Source of the DNA: UBA2031 sp037189985
Lineage (GTDB): Bacteria > Pseudomonadota > Gammaproteobacteria > Pseudomonadales > Moraxellaceae
Assembly: GCA_037189985.1 (NCBI GenBank)
Contig: JBBCJX010000003.1
Span: 62,001-126,000, forward strand
Length of the DNA: 64,000 nucleotides
Direction of reading: 5' to 3'
Part shown: in pieces, positions 37,285 to 47,154 of the stretch
How the letters are laid out: every line of letters starts with the position of its first letter
Numbering within the stretch: position 1 is the first letter of the stretch
Notes under the pieces: generated by a model
What the model was told of the DNA's origin: nothing
The model's database searches: none
The model's input: the letters and a program-made list of their open reading frames with translations, nothing else
Made by a program: the position numbers and the translations under genes

Positions 37285-38298
37285 ATGAATATTGAGCGGG
37301 TTGACCTGAACCTCCTGATTTATCTGGATGTGCTGCTACGCGAGAAGAATGTCACCCGGGCGGCTGAGAATCTTGGTATTACACAGCCAGCAATGTCTAA
37401 TATTCTCAAGAAGTTACGACATGTATTTGAGGATCCACTTTTAATACGATCCAGCGAGGGCATGACCCCTACCGAGCGTGCCCGGGACCTCCAGCCACGA
37501 ATCCGGGAGGCACTGGATGGCTTGAACCACATCTTTGAATCACAGGAGGATTTTCGTCCCCGCTCCAGTTCCCGGGTCTTCCGTATCATGGCCGCGGACT
37601 ATGCCGAGGCCACCCTGATACCGGCACTGGCCAAGGCCATGCGGACCGAGTCACCCGGCGTCGTGCTGGACTTCCTGACGCCCTCGGACGTGAGCTATCG
37701 CGACATGGAGCAGGGCAAGGTCGACATGGCCATCAACCGCTTCACGGAAATCCCGCAGTCTTTTCATCAGGTAAATGTCTGGAAGGACAGCTTTTCCTGC
37801 CTGGTGCACCGTGACAGCCCGATTGCCGAGAACTTCAACCTCAAGACCTATCTGGAGGCCCAGCACATCTGGGTTTCCAAGACCGGCATGGGCGTGGGCT
37901 TTGGCATGAACCCGGACCAGGCGGGCGGTCTCGGCTGGATAGATCAAGCCCTGGGGCGTCTGGGCAAGAAACGCCAGATCGCCATTTTCACCCGCCATTA
38001 CCAGATGCCGGCGCTGCTGGCGGAAAATGCGGACCTGATTGCCACCTTGCCGACACGTGTGGCACGTCTGCAACTGACCAATCCCCGTCTGGTCATCAAG
38101 GAGCCGCCTTTCCATATTCCGGAGTTCGAACTCAAGATGGCCTGGAGTCCGCTGCTGCATCACAACGCCGCGCACCGCTGGCTACGGCAGCTCATCCTGT
38201 TCACGGCGCGGCAGATCCTCGAGCGGGAGGAGGCTGTGGAGAAGGCTCTGCCCACGCGGCCGCAGGCACCGGCTTTGCCGCCACTGGACCGTGATTGA
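37285..38298 (+). CDS. LysR-family transcriptional regulator, divergent to isocitrate lyase
   Basis: An N-terminal winged helix-turn-helix (LNLLIYLDVLLREKNVTRAAENLGITQPAMSNILKKLR) is followed by a type 2 periplasmic-binding-like effector domain. The C-terminal tail is Pro/Ala-rich. It resembles the NodD-like branch of LysR regulators (VDLNLL start). Its position back-to-back with aceA suggests it controls the glyoxylate shunt, but this is inferred from position only. Confidence 0.88.
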   Translation: MNIERVDLNLLIYLDVLLREKNVTRAAENLGITQPAMSNILKKLRHVFEDPLLIRSSEGMTPTERARDLQPRIREALDGLNHIFESQEDFRPRSSSRVFRIMAADYAEATLIPALAKAMRTESPGVVLDFLTPSDVSYRDMEQGKVDMAINRFTEIPQSFHQVNVWKDSFSCLVHRDSPIAENFNLKTYLEAQHIWVSKTGMGVGFGMNPDQAGGLGWIDQALGRLGKKRQIAIFTRHYQMPALLAENADLIATLPTRVARLQLTNPRLVIKEPPFHIPEFELKMAWSPLLHHNAAHRWLRQLILFTARQILEREEAVEKALPTRPQAPALPPLDRD

Positions 38299-38315
38299 GT
38301 GTTGCGGCACAAAAA

Positions 38316-38347
38316 TGAAAATGCCCCGCAAATGCGGGGCATTTTCA
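38316..38347. terminator. Bidirectional terminator between lysR and the lipoprotein gene
   Basis: TGAAAATGCCCCGCA-AA-TGCGGGGCATTTTCA is a perfect 15-base stem between two converging genes. Confidence 0.85.
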
Positions 38348-38362
38348 TGGCAGCCAAAGAGC

Positions 38363-40543
38363 TTACTGCTTTTGCAGGATGACCATGCCGGAGGCACGGA
38401 CATCGGGTGACTGTGAGGTATCACTGTCACTGCGCAGGTAAAGCACCGAGTAGCCCAGTGTGGCGTATTCCCGGTCAGGGCCATAGAAGGTGATGTTGGT
38501 ATAGAGGTCACAGCGCCGATTGACAGAGGCACAGGTACTGCCGTCGCCATTTCTCAATGTGACTGCCCGGTTGAAGCTGCCGGGTACGGCAACTGATCCG
38601 CTCTGCATTGCGAATTGTGTCCCGGGGCTGTCTTCCAGCACCACGCCATGGCCAGTGATGGCCAGCGAGAAGTCAATGTCCGGCAACACATTGGCAGAAC
38701 CGGCAGCCTTGCTCACGCTGAACTTGATCTTGCTGAGGTCGGGCAGGGAGATGGAGTGGTTGTCAGGTCCCAACACGGCAAATCGGCCCGGTGTGGTAGC
38801 GGCAATAGCCGTGTACTGGGCTTGCCAGGCATCGGCGGTTGGCAGCGTGGTAGTGGAAATGTTGGGGGAGATTACGCCATAGGCATAGTGGGTGTAGACC
38901 GATGCATGATCGGCCTGGTTTTTCTTGCAACCTCCACCCAGCCAGTTGTTCCAGCGCCCCCAGTGCAGGATGTTGTCCGAGGTCTTGCCGATCTCCGACA
39001 CGGCACAGCTGCCCAGTTGATAGCTGTACGTCGTCGTGCTGCGCATGCTGGCATCGACATCACTCACGGCAATATTGGTGCTCCAGGAGAAGACATCGGC
39101 ACCACCTGAGGCTGCCAGGGCCACGGTCTGGCCGGTGAGGGTGGTCGTGCTGGGTGGACGCACATGCGTCAGCGAGCCCTGTAAGGTCAGGCCACCCAGC
39201 AACGCATTGCTGAAGGTGAAGGTGTCTATGCCGTCCGCAAGGCTGTAGGTGATATTGCTGCAGGCATTGGTTCCCTGCGTGCCGCAGCGGAAGGTCGTGC
39301 CATCGTTGTCCCGCAGCAAGGCTTGCGTGACGTTGCCATCGACCACTGTGATGTCGATGTACTTGTTGAGCTCTTCACTGAGGCGGAACTGCAGTTCACT
39401 GCCCGACGTCAGGGTTGACTCCGTACGGGCCAGCTCACAAAGGCCGGCATGGCCGCGCAGGACCAGGCGGTTGTCGCCCCCGGTGTTCGTGCAGGCGCTG
39501 GGTTTGTCGGCCGAAAAGCTGAACGTAATGGTTTTGCCGTTGTTCAGCGTGATGTCACTGCCGCTGACGGTGACGCTATCGCCATCAACGGTCACGGTGA
39601 CCTGCCCGGCAGAAGAGACATCTGTCCAGGCCATGCCGCCGTCCAGACCCCAGGTGTAAAGCTGGACCTTGCCTGCGGAAATCGGACCTTCCGTACCGAC
39701 ACCGGGCGTCAGGGCGGCTACGTCCAGCGAGCCCGTGGCAGGCGTCTCGCTGCCCACACGCACCTGCAGGAAGCCCCAGGAGCCGCTCAGTGCACCAGCA
39801 ATCAGGCTGTAACTACCAGCTTCGGTCCGGTAGGCATAGCTGCCCCGGGAGTGGGTGATGCTGTTGTAGGTCACTGTTCCGCCGCCTTGAAGCACTTCAT
39901 CCGGCAGTGTTCCACCACGGACGATGTTCACGAGGTCGGCGTAGCCAAGGCTGCTGGCTGTCGTGGCACTTTTCAGCGCCTCAAGGGCATCGTCGTAGCT
40001 GTTGCCTGGCTCTGCCGTAAATGGAGTCGAGAAGGGATTGACGCCTTCGGGCAGGGTGACGCCCAGGCCACCCAGGACCTGCCGGATTTCTTCCTGCGCA
40101 GTTCCCAACTGGCTGGCCACCGAAGACCAACTGCTGCCGGCAAACCAGTCCATCGGGGCCTGTCCGCTGGCAGAGGCAATGACGAGGTCGGTCAGCGGCG
40201 TGATGTTGACGGTGACCGAGTTGCCTGTGCCCACGGTGATGGCATGCAGTGTCTGCCCGGCAAAGCTCACCTGTACGGCACAGGGCAGGGAGGCTGTTGG
40301 CACATTCGCCAGTTCCCAGGTGCCGTCACTGTTGGTGGTGGCCGTTCCATTGAAACTGCTGCCGCACTTGACGGTAATGCTGCCGCCAGCAATGGCCGTT
40401 CCTGTGGCTGCTGTACCACTCAGGGTGCTGGTCGGTGCTACCCCCCCATCAGAGGGATTGCTGCTGCCGCTGCCACAACCATAAAGTGCCGAGGCAAGCA
40501 GGCAGGCGGTGACTAGCCCTTGCCATGAAGATGAAGCACGCAT
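38363..40543 (-). CDS. Large secreted lipoprotein of unknown function
   Basis: The 726-residue protein starts with a lipoprotein signal (LVTACLLASALYGC, lipobox LYGC), then a Gly/Ser-rich stretch. A beta-sandwich-like segment follows (TAIAGGSITVKCGSSFNGTATTNSDGTWELANVP), similar in pattern to carboxypeptidase-regulatory or Ig-like modules. The rest is rich in Thr, Ser and Gly with scattered cysteines (for example CELART, FRCGTQGTNAC), suggesting disulfides in the periplasm or at the surface. The start has GGAG eight bases upstream. It is divergent from a LuxR-type regulator, which may control it. I do not recognise a family. Confidence 0.75.
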   Translation of the reverse strand: MRASSSWQGLVTACLLASALYGCGSGSSNPSDGGVAPTSTLSGTAATGTAIAGGSITVKCGSSFNGTATTNSDGTWELANVPTASLPCAVQVSFAGQTLHAITVGTGNSVTVNITPLTDLVIASASGQAPMDWFAGSSWSSVASQLGTAQEEIRQVLGGLGVTLPEGVNPFSTPFTAEPGNSYDDALEALKSATTASSLGYADLVNIVRGGTLPDEVLQGGGTVTYNSITHSRGSYAYRTEAGSYSLIAGALSGSWGFLQVRVGSETPATGSLDVAALTPGVGTEGPISAGKVQLYTWGLDGGMAWTDVSSAGQVTVTVDGDSVTVSGSDITLNNGKTITFSFSADKPSACTNTGGDNRLVLRGHAGLCELARTESTLTSGSELQFRLSEELNKYIDITVVDGNVTQALLRDNDGTTFRCGTQGTNACSNITYSLADGIDTFTFSNALLGGLTLQGSLTHVRPPSTTTLTGQTVALAASGGADVFSWSTNIAVSDVDASMRSTTTYSYQLGSCAVSEIGKTSDNILHWGRWNNWLGGGCKKNQADHASVYTHYAYGVISPNISTTTLPTADAWQAQYTAIAATTPGRFAVLGPDNHSISLPDLSKIKFSVSKAAGSANVLPDIDFSLAITGHGVVLEDSPGTQFAMQSGSVAVPGSFNRAVTLRNGDGSTCASVNRRCDLYTNITFYGPDREYATLGYSVLYLRSDSDTSQSPDVRASGMVILQKQ

Positions 40544-40658
40544 CAGGGTTCTCCAGAAAGTCTTGTGGAAACCATGCTAGCCAGCGTGCTGTTGACGATT
40601 CATCCCTGTTCGGGGGGAGAAATTTCCCCAGTAACCCGGAAATACTGACGGAAGCACT

Positions 40659-41711
40659 GTGTCCCTTCCCAGGAAAAAGCTGCGCACACTGACGGATTTC
40701 TGCCTGCACTCCGGGAGCGGAGCCGAAGGCTTGCCGGAGTATTTCCGCCTATTGGGCGACTGGGTGGGGTGCGAGCACGGCGCCTTTTTCCAGGCCGAAC
40801 CGGATGGGCGCCTCTGCGGTGCCTATCACGAAGATGCGGCACATGCCGGACAGGCCGCTGACTTCATCAGCCTGAGCCGGGAGGCGGCAGGGCAGGGAGC
40901 CGGCCTTCCCGAACTGAAAGACCTTTTCCAGCCGGCAAGGCCGGTACAACTGCTTTCCTTCGAATCAAGCCGGGCGCGGGAGTCCCGGCTGTACCGCGAG
41001 ATCATTTCTGGCATAGGTGGCTGGCAGATCCTTCGTATCGCCGTCATGGAGGGCCATCGTCCCCTGGGATTGATAGCCTTGGTGAGAGGCCGGGACCGGC
41101 GCGGCTTCCAACGCAACGAAACCATGGCATTGGCCGAGGCGGCGACACCACTGACACAGCTCCTGTCACGGCAACCTGCCGCTTTGCCAGAGCGTCAATT
41201 GATGGGCGAAGGTGTACTCCTGTTGGCCGATGATGGCCGGATACTGCAATCCTGTGTTGAAGGCAGGCGCTTGTGGAGCCTTGCGCAGCACCAGTTCTTC
41301 CTGCCCCTGCTCAAGGGTGAGGACCTGCTGCAGTCCCTGCTCCCGGCTGACACGGGGATGACGATCAACCGCCATCTCAGCAACAACTGGGGGCAGTTCG
41401 AGTTCACGGCCAACCGCCTGCAGGCAGTTGGTGAACAGGCCGGCTTCATTCACGTTCGCCTGCGGCACTGGGGGCTGGCCTCGGTGCTTCACATGCGCCG
41501 CATGGAGGCCATGCAACTCTCTTCCTCACAAAAGCGCGTCTGCCTGGCGCTGTTGCAGAACAAGAGCCAGGCCCTGATTGCAGATGAGTTGGGGATCAGC
41601 CTGCAAACCGCGATCAGCCATATCCGCCAGGTCTATAACCGTGCGGGGGTCTCCACCCGCCAGGACCTCTTGCCACTGTTCCGGGCAGGGCATGCCCATA
41701 ACGTTATGTGA
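40659..41711 (+). CDS. LuxR-type (GerE) helix-turn-helix transcriptional regulator
   Basis: The C-terminal HTH reads LSSSQKRVCLALLQNKSQALIADELGISLQTAISHIRQVYNRAGVSTRQDLL. This fits LuxR/GerE, although the family's usual final Lys/Arg-rich pattern is altered. The first 250 residues look like a GAF/PAS-like sensory region (EHGAFFQAEPDGRLCG, GWQILRIAVMEGHRPLGLIALVRGRDRRGF). Start is GTG 40659 with GGAAG upstream. It is divergent from the lipoprotein gene across 115 bases. Confidence 0.78.
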   Translation: MSLPRKKLRTLTDFCLHSGSGAEGLPEYFRLLGDWVGCEHGAFFQAEPDGRLCGAYHEDAAHAGQAADFISLSREAAGQGAGLPELKDLFQPARPVQLLSFESSRARESRLYREIISGIGGWQILRIAVMEGHRPLGLIALVRGRDRRGFQRNETMALAEAATPLTQLLSRQPAALPERQLMGEGVLLLADDGRILQSCVEGRRLWSLAQHQFFLPLLKGEDLLQSLLPADTGMTINRHLSNNWGQFEFTANRLQAVGEQAGFIHVRLRHWGLASVLHMRRMEAMQLSSSQKRVCLALLQNKSQALIADELGISLQTAISHIRQVYNRAGVSTRQDLLPLFRAGHAHNVM

Positions 41712-41740
41712 CCGTTCCAGCTACTGCTCAGGGATGATGG

Positions 41741-41774
41741 TGCCCGAGCGCCCTGACAGAGGGCGCCATGGGCA
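41741..41774 (+). terminator. Probable terminator after the LuxR-type gene
   Basis: TGCCC..GCGCCCT-GACAG-AGGGCGC..GGGCA forms an interrupted long stem, followed by TTTTCC, 30 bases after the stop. Confidence 0.5.
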
Positions 41775-41838
41775 TTTTCCATTTCTTGGAGGTGCGGCGT
41801 GACCGGTCAGACCCGCGGGAGGGTGATGCAATCATGCG

Positions 41839-41862
41839 TCCGCTAGCGGAATCCGCTAGAAT
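41839..41862 (+). promoter_or_regulatory. Operator-like palindrome and -10 box upstream of glcB
   Basis: A perfect 12-base palindrome TCCGCTAGCGGA (41839-41850) is followed by another half site TCCGCTAG (41852-41859) that runs into a -10-like TAGAAT (41857-41862). No good -35 is present, which suits a promoter that depends on an activator or is blocked by a repressor. It lies about 90 bases upstream of glcB. Confidence 0.45.
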
Positions 41863-41952
41863 GCCGGCCTTCATTTTTGCGGTGCCCGGAAGGGGCGCCG
41901 TGTCACGAAGTCGCGCCCGGATGTCCAGGGCGCCTTTAGCGAGGCATACGAC

Positions 41953-44112
41953 ATGAGCGAACGCATCAAGCACGGTGATCTTGAAATCGCCAAGGAACTC
42001 TACGATCTGGTGGCCAAGGAAATCGTCCCCGGCAGCGGTGTCGATGTTGCCGCCTTCTGGACTGCCTTCGCCAATGTCGTTGCCGAACTCAGCCCGAAGA
42101 ACAAGGCGCTGCTCGCCAAGCGTGATGACCTGCAGGCAAAGATTGATGCCTGGCATCGTGCCAATCCCGGTTTTGACAAGGCCGCCTACAAGGCTTTCCT
42201 GACGGAAATCGGTTACCTCGTGCCGGAAGGCCCGGACTTCCAGATCAGCACGCAGAATGTGGACGAAGAACTCGCCACGCTGGCCGGCCCGCAGCTCGTG
42301 GTGCCCGTGCGCAATGCGCGTTATGCACTGAACGCGGCCAATGCCCGCTGGGGCTCGCTGTATGACGCGCTTTACGGCTTCGATGTGATTTCAGAAGAGG
42401 GCGGCGCGGAAAAGGGCAAAGGCTACAATCCGGCTCGTGGTGCCAAGGTGATTGCTTTCGCCCGTCAGTTCCTCGATGAAACCTTCCCGCTGGCCGAAGG
42501 CTCGCACGTGGACTCCACGGCCTACACCATTGTCGATGGCAAGCTGGTTATTGCACTCAAGAGCGGCATCAAGTCCGGTCTTGCCCGTCCTGAGCAGTTT
42601 GCCGGCTTCCTCGGTGATGCGGCTGCCCCCACCGGTGTGCTGCTCAAGAACAACGGCCTGCATGTGGAAATCCAGATCGACGCCACGCATCACGTCGGTA
42701 AGGACGATGCCGCTCATGTGAAAGACCTGTTGCTGGAAGCGGCTGTCACCACGATTCAGGATCTTGAAGATTCCGTGGCTGCGGTGGATGCTGAAGAGAA
42801 GGTCGAGGGCTATCGCAACTGGCTGGGCCTGGTTACCGGCACGCTGCAGGAGACTTTTGAAAAGGGCGGCAAGCCGCTGACCCGCAAGATGAATGCCGAT
42901 CGCGTGTACAAGAACGCACAGGGCCAGGAATTCTCGCTGCACGGCCGCTCCATGATGCTGCTGCGCAATGTCGGCCATCTCATGACCAATCCCGCCGTGC
43001 TGGTGAAGGGCGAAGAAGTGTATGAAGGCATCATGGATGCGCTCATCACGGCCCTCATCACCAAGCGCGTGCTGACGGAAAAGCCCGCTCTGGTGAATTC
43101 GCGTGCCGGTTCCACCTATATCGTGAAGCCCAAGATGCACGGCCCCGAAGAGGTGGCTTTCGCGGTCGAGCTGTTTGCCGCCGCTGAAAAAGCCGTTGGC
43201 CTCGCAAAGAACACACTCAAGATCGGCATCATGGACGAAGAGCGTCGCACCTCCGTGAACCTGAAAGAGTGCATCCGTCAGGCCTCCGAGCGCACCATCT
43301 TCATCAACACCGGTTTCATGGATCGCACGGGTGATGAAATCCATACCTCCATGGAGGCCGGCCCCGTCGTGCGCAAGGACGATGTGAAAAAGCAGGAATG
43401 GATTGCTGCCTATGAACGTCGCAATGTCTCCATCGGTCTCGCCTGCGGTCTGCAAGGCAAGGCACAGATCGGCAAGGGCATGTGGCCCAAGCCCGATGAA
43501 ATGAAGGAAATGCTGGCCACCAAGCAGGCGCATCCGAATGCTGGCGCCACCTGCGCCTGGGTGCCCAGCCCCACGGGCGCCACGCTGCATGCGCTGCACT
43601 ATCACAAGGTGAACGTGAAGGCGCGTCAGGATGAGCTCAAGAACGTGCCGGGCGATGCGGTGGACAGCATCCTGAATCCGCCGCTGGCTGCCAGCACCAA
43701 CTGGAGCGATGCCGAAAAGCTCGCCGAGCTGGAAAACAATGCCCAGGGCATCCTGGGTTATGTGGTGCGCTGGGTGGACCTGGGCGTGGGTTGCTCCAAG
43801 GTGCCCGACATCAATAACGTCGGCCTCATGGAAGACCGCGCCACGCTGCGTATCTCCAGCCAGCACATCGCCAACTGGCTGCGCCATGGCGTGGTGAGCC
43901 GCGCTCAGGTGGAAGACGTGCTCAAGCGCATGGCCGTGGTGGTGGACAAGCAGAACGCCAGCGATCCGCTTTACACGCCCATGGCACCATCCTATGACGG
44001 TATCGCCTACAAGGCTGCCTGCGAGTTGATCTTTGCTGGTTGCGAGCAACCCTCGGGCTATACCGAGCCGGTGCTGCACCGTTCGCGCCTGCAGCTCAAG
44101 GCCAAAGCCTGA
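41953..44112 (+). CDS. glcB: Malate synthase G
   Basis: It condenses glyoxylate with acetyl-CoA to malate. The family signatures include TIQDLEDSVAAVDAEEKVEGYRNWLGLV (metal and substrate residues), INTGFMDRTGDEIHTSMEAGP, and GKGMWPKPDEMKEML. At 719 residues it is the single-chain G form. The start is preceded by GCGAGG. With isocitrate lyase 5 kb away it completes the glyoxylate shunt. A strong terminator follows. Confidence 0.98.
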   Translation: MSERIKHGDLEIAKELYDLVAKEIVPGSGVDVAAFWTAFANVVAELSPKNKALLAKRDDLQAKIDAWHRANPGFDKAAYKAFLTEIGYLVPEGPDFQISTQNVDEELATLAGPQLVVPVRNARYALNAANARWGSLYDALYGFDVISEEGGAEKGKGYNPARGAKVIAFARQFLDETFPLAEGSHVDSTAYTIVDGKLVIALKSGIKSGLARPEQFAGFLGDAAAPTGVLLKNNGLHVEIQIDATHHVGKDDAAHVKDLLLEAAVTTIQDLEDSVAAVDAEEKVEGYRNWLGLVTGTLQETFEKGGKPLTRKMNADRVYKNAQGQEFSLHGRSMMLLRNVGHLMTNPAVLVKGEEVYEGIMDALITALITKRVLTEKPALVNSRAGSTYIVKPKMHGPEEVAFAVELFAAAEKAVGLAKNTLKIGIMDEERRTSVNLKECIRQASERTIFINTGFMDRTGDEIHTSMEAGPVVRKDDVKKQEWIAAYERRNVSIGLACGLQGKAQIGKGMWPKPDEMKEMLATKQAHPNAGATCAWVPSPTGATLHALHYHKVNVKARQDELKNVPGDAVDSILNPPLAASTNWSDAEKLAELENNAQGILGYVVRWVDLGVGCSKVPDINNVGLMEDRATLRISSQHIANWLRHGVVSRAQVEDVLKRMAVVVDKQNASDPLYTPMAPSYDGIAYKAACELIFAGCEQPSGYTEPVLHRSRLQLKAKA

Positions 44113-44131
44113 TTCATCTGGAGCTGAAAAC

Positions 44132-44157
44132 AAAAAGGCCGCTCATGCGGCCTTTTT
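44132..44157 (+). terminator. Terminator after glcB
   Basis: AAAAAGGCCGC-TCAT-GCGGCCTTTTT, an 11-base stem with a T-run, 20 bases after the stop. Confidence 0.88.
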
Positions 44158-44300
44158 CATGCCTGTCGCTTGCCGGCTCAGCCGGCTGACGGTCAACCTT
44201 GCCAGCAACAGGATGGCCGGGCAGGGTTCCCGATTGGCAGGGCGGTGGGTCAATTTCCTCCCGGTGCGCCTTATCTCGTATCAAAACAAGAAGACAAGAC

Positions 44301-45590
<1,290 letters not shown>

Positions 45591-45639
45591 GCGGTCCTGC
45601 CACAATGACGAAACAGGCTTCCATCAAGGCCAGCTGCAT

Positions 45640-46200
45640 TCACGCCCGCACGCTGCTGGCCATGCCATGCTCGCTGTCGTTGCGGCGAGGCACACCGGTG
45701 GTTTTTTCAATCAGGTATTCCAGCCCCTTCCAGAAAGCGATCTTCTCCAGCACCGGATTCAGGTAGTTGGTGATCACGCAGTAATGCGAGTTCTTCTCTC
45801 CGCTGTGATGCCTGGCATGCTCGCGTGGTGTCTGCAGGATTTTGTGTTTCTGCAGCCAAGTCACGATCTTCGGGTTTTCACGCGGCCCCTGATGTGCCCA
45901 TTTGTGGATCTGGTTGGCATTCACCACCAGCACCACGAACAACAGTAGCCAGCCGCTCATCATGCCGATGAGAAGTGCACCCAGTATCACCAAGAGGCCG
46001 ATCAGCAGCAGATCGCTGGAGCTTTCCCACCAGCTTTTGCTGATGAATTCACGAGGGCGTGCATGGTGACGCAGGTTCTCTTCCGCAATACGCCCCACCA
46101 GCGGCATGCCGGGGCGGGCATAGGCATCCTCCAGCCAGTGCACCAGACCGGAGACAAAGTCGGCCAGCATGACGGTGAAAAGGAACTTGATGAGAAACAT
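45640..46200 (-). CDS. CarF/TMEM189-family desaturase (plasmanylethanolamine desaturase-like)
   Basis: This 186-residue membrane protein closely resembles the Kua/TMEM189/CarF family, which introduces the vinyl-ether bond of plasmalogens. Conserved histidine motifs are VHWLEDA, LRHHARPREF, NQIHKWAHQ and TPREHARHHSGEKNSHYC, followed by NYLNPVLEKIAFWKGLEYLIE, very like the human PEDS1 C-terminus. Hydrophobic segments occur near residues 1-20 and 75-105. Start 46200 has AGGAG six bases upstream; a longer open frame lacks similarity. It is divergent from an Xre-type regulator. Activity on ether lipids is inferred from the family. Confidence 0.85.
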   Translation of the reverse strand: MFLIKFLFTVMLADFVSGLVHWLEDAYARPGMPLVGRIAEENLRHHARPREFISKSWWESSSDLLLIGLLVILGALLIGMMSGWLLLFVVLVVNANQIHKWAHQGPRENPKIVTWLQKHKILQTPREHARHHSGEKNSHYCVITNYLNPVLEKIAFWKGLEYLIEKTTGVPRRNDSEHGMASSVRA

Positions 46201-46287
46201 GGGGTGCTCCTGCCATTGGCATCTGTGTGCCCGCCGCCGGATGGCAGCGGACGGGGCGCAGGATGCAAAGCAACAGCTCATAAATAA

Positions 46288-46321
46288 ATACCTGTTAGTA
46301 GTGGTATTGGAAAACGATACC
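46288..46321. promoter_or_regulatory. Repeated ATACC/GGTAT sites between desaturase and regulator
   Basis: ATACC (46288-46292), GGTAT (46303-46307) and ATACC (46317-46321) form two overlapping inverted repeats, GGTAT-N9-ATACC being the tighter. They lie in the 177-base divergent region, suited to binding by the adjacent helix-turn-helix protein. Confidence 0.4.
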
Positions 46322-46377
46322 TTACGGCGTATTGTCCGCAACAGTGTGCCTGTGGAGCAGGTGGGAGGAGAGGACTC

Positions 46378-47133
46378 ATGGCCAATGCGGAACAACTGGT
46401 CTCGACGCTCAAGAAGTTGCTCAAGGCTCGCGGCAAGACCTATGCCGACCTGGCTTGTGGCCTGAACCTGAGCGAGGCCAGCATCAAGCGGCTTTTCTCC
46501 GAGAAAACCTTCACCTTGCAGCGCCTGGAAGACATCTGCCGCCTGCTGGATACCGACCTGTTTGAACTGGCCCGCATGGCCCGCGGCGAATCAGAATCCT
46601 TGCGTCAGATGACAGTGGCCCAGGAGGCATTGCTGGCCTCAGACCGAAAGCTGCTGGCCGTCTTTTATCTGTTGCTCAACAACCGTGACATGGCCGGCAT
46701 ACTCCGGGATTACGAACTCAGCGAACCGGAGTGCATACGCCTGCTGGTAAAGCTGGACCGTGCCGGCTTGCTGGAGTTGCTGCCGGGCAACCGTGTGCGC
46801 ATGAAGGTTTCACGGCATGTGCGCCATCGTCCGGAGGGGCCGCTCAGGCAGAAACTGGGCGCGGCCATGGTGGACGACTTTCTCTCGGTCCGCTTTGACG
46901 AGCAGGGCGGTCATTTCCGTTTTGAAGCCGGTGAACTGTCAGCCACTTCGGCCGCCACCCTGCAACGCAAGCTGGACCGCTTGGCGGCCGAGTTCTACGA
47001 GCTTTCCGAACTGGATACCCATCTGCCGCCCGAACAACGCTCTTTCTATGGCATCGCACTTGGCCTGCGGCCCTGGAGCAGCGCTGCCGAAATTTCCGGC
47101 CTCAAACGACGCAACCTGAAAAAGAAAGGATAA
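46378..47133 (+). CDS. Xre-type helix-turn-helix regulator
   Basis: The N-terminal Cro/C1-like HTH (LKKLLKARGKTYADLACGLNLSEASIKRLFSEKTFTLQRLEDICRLL) is followed by a domain of about 170 residues with a winged-helix-like part (RDYELSEPECIRLLVKLDRAGLLELLPGNRVRMKVSRHVRHR). The strong GGAGGAGAGG lies just upstream of ATG 46378. It is divergent from the CarF-like desaturase, which it probably regulates, and is followed 21 bases later by a flavoprotein gene. Confidence 0.83.
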   Translation: MANAEQLVSTLKKLLKARGKTYADLACGLNLSEASIKRLFSEKTFTLQRLEDICRLLDTDLFELARMARGESESLRQMTVAQEALLASDRKLLAVFYLLLNNRDMAGILRDYELSEPECIRLLVKLDRAGLLELLPGNRVRMKVSRHVRHRPEGPLRQKLGAAMVDDFLSVRFDEQGGHFRFEAGELSATSAATLQRKLDRLAAEFYELSELDTHLPPEQRSFYGIALGLRPWSSAAEISGLKRRNLKKKG

Positions 47134-47154
47134 TGCCCTCCGTTTCCGGCAGGC

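Noticed and set aside
42391..44133. A 580-codon minus-strand frame opposite glcB
   Set aside because: Shadow of malate synthase G; rich in His and low-complexity, no known motif.
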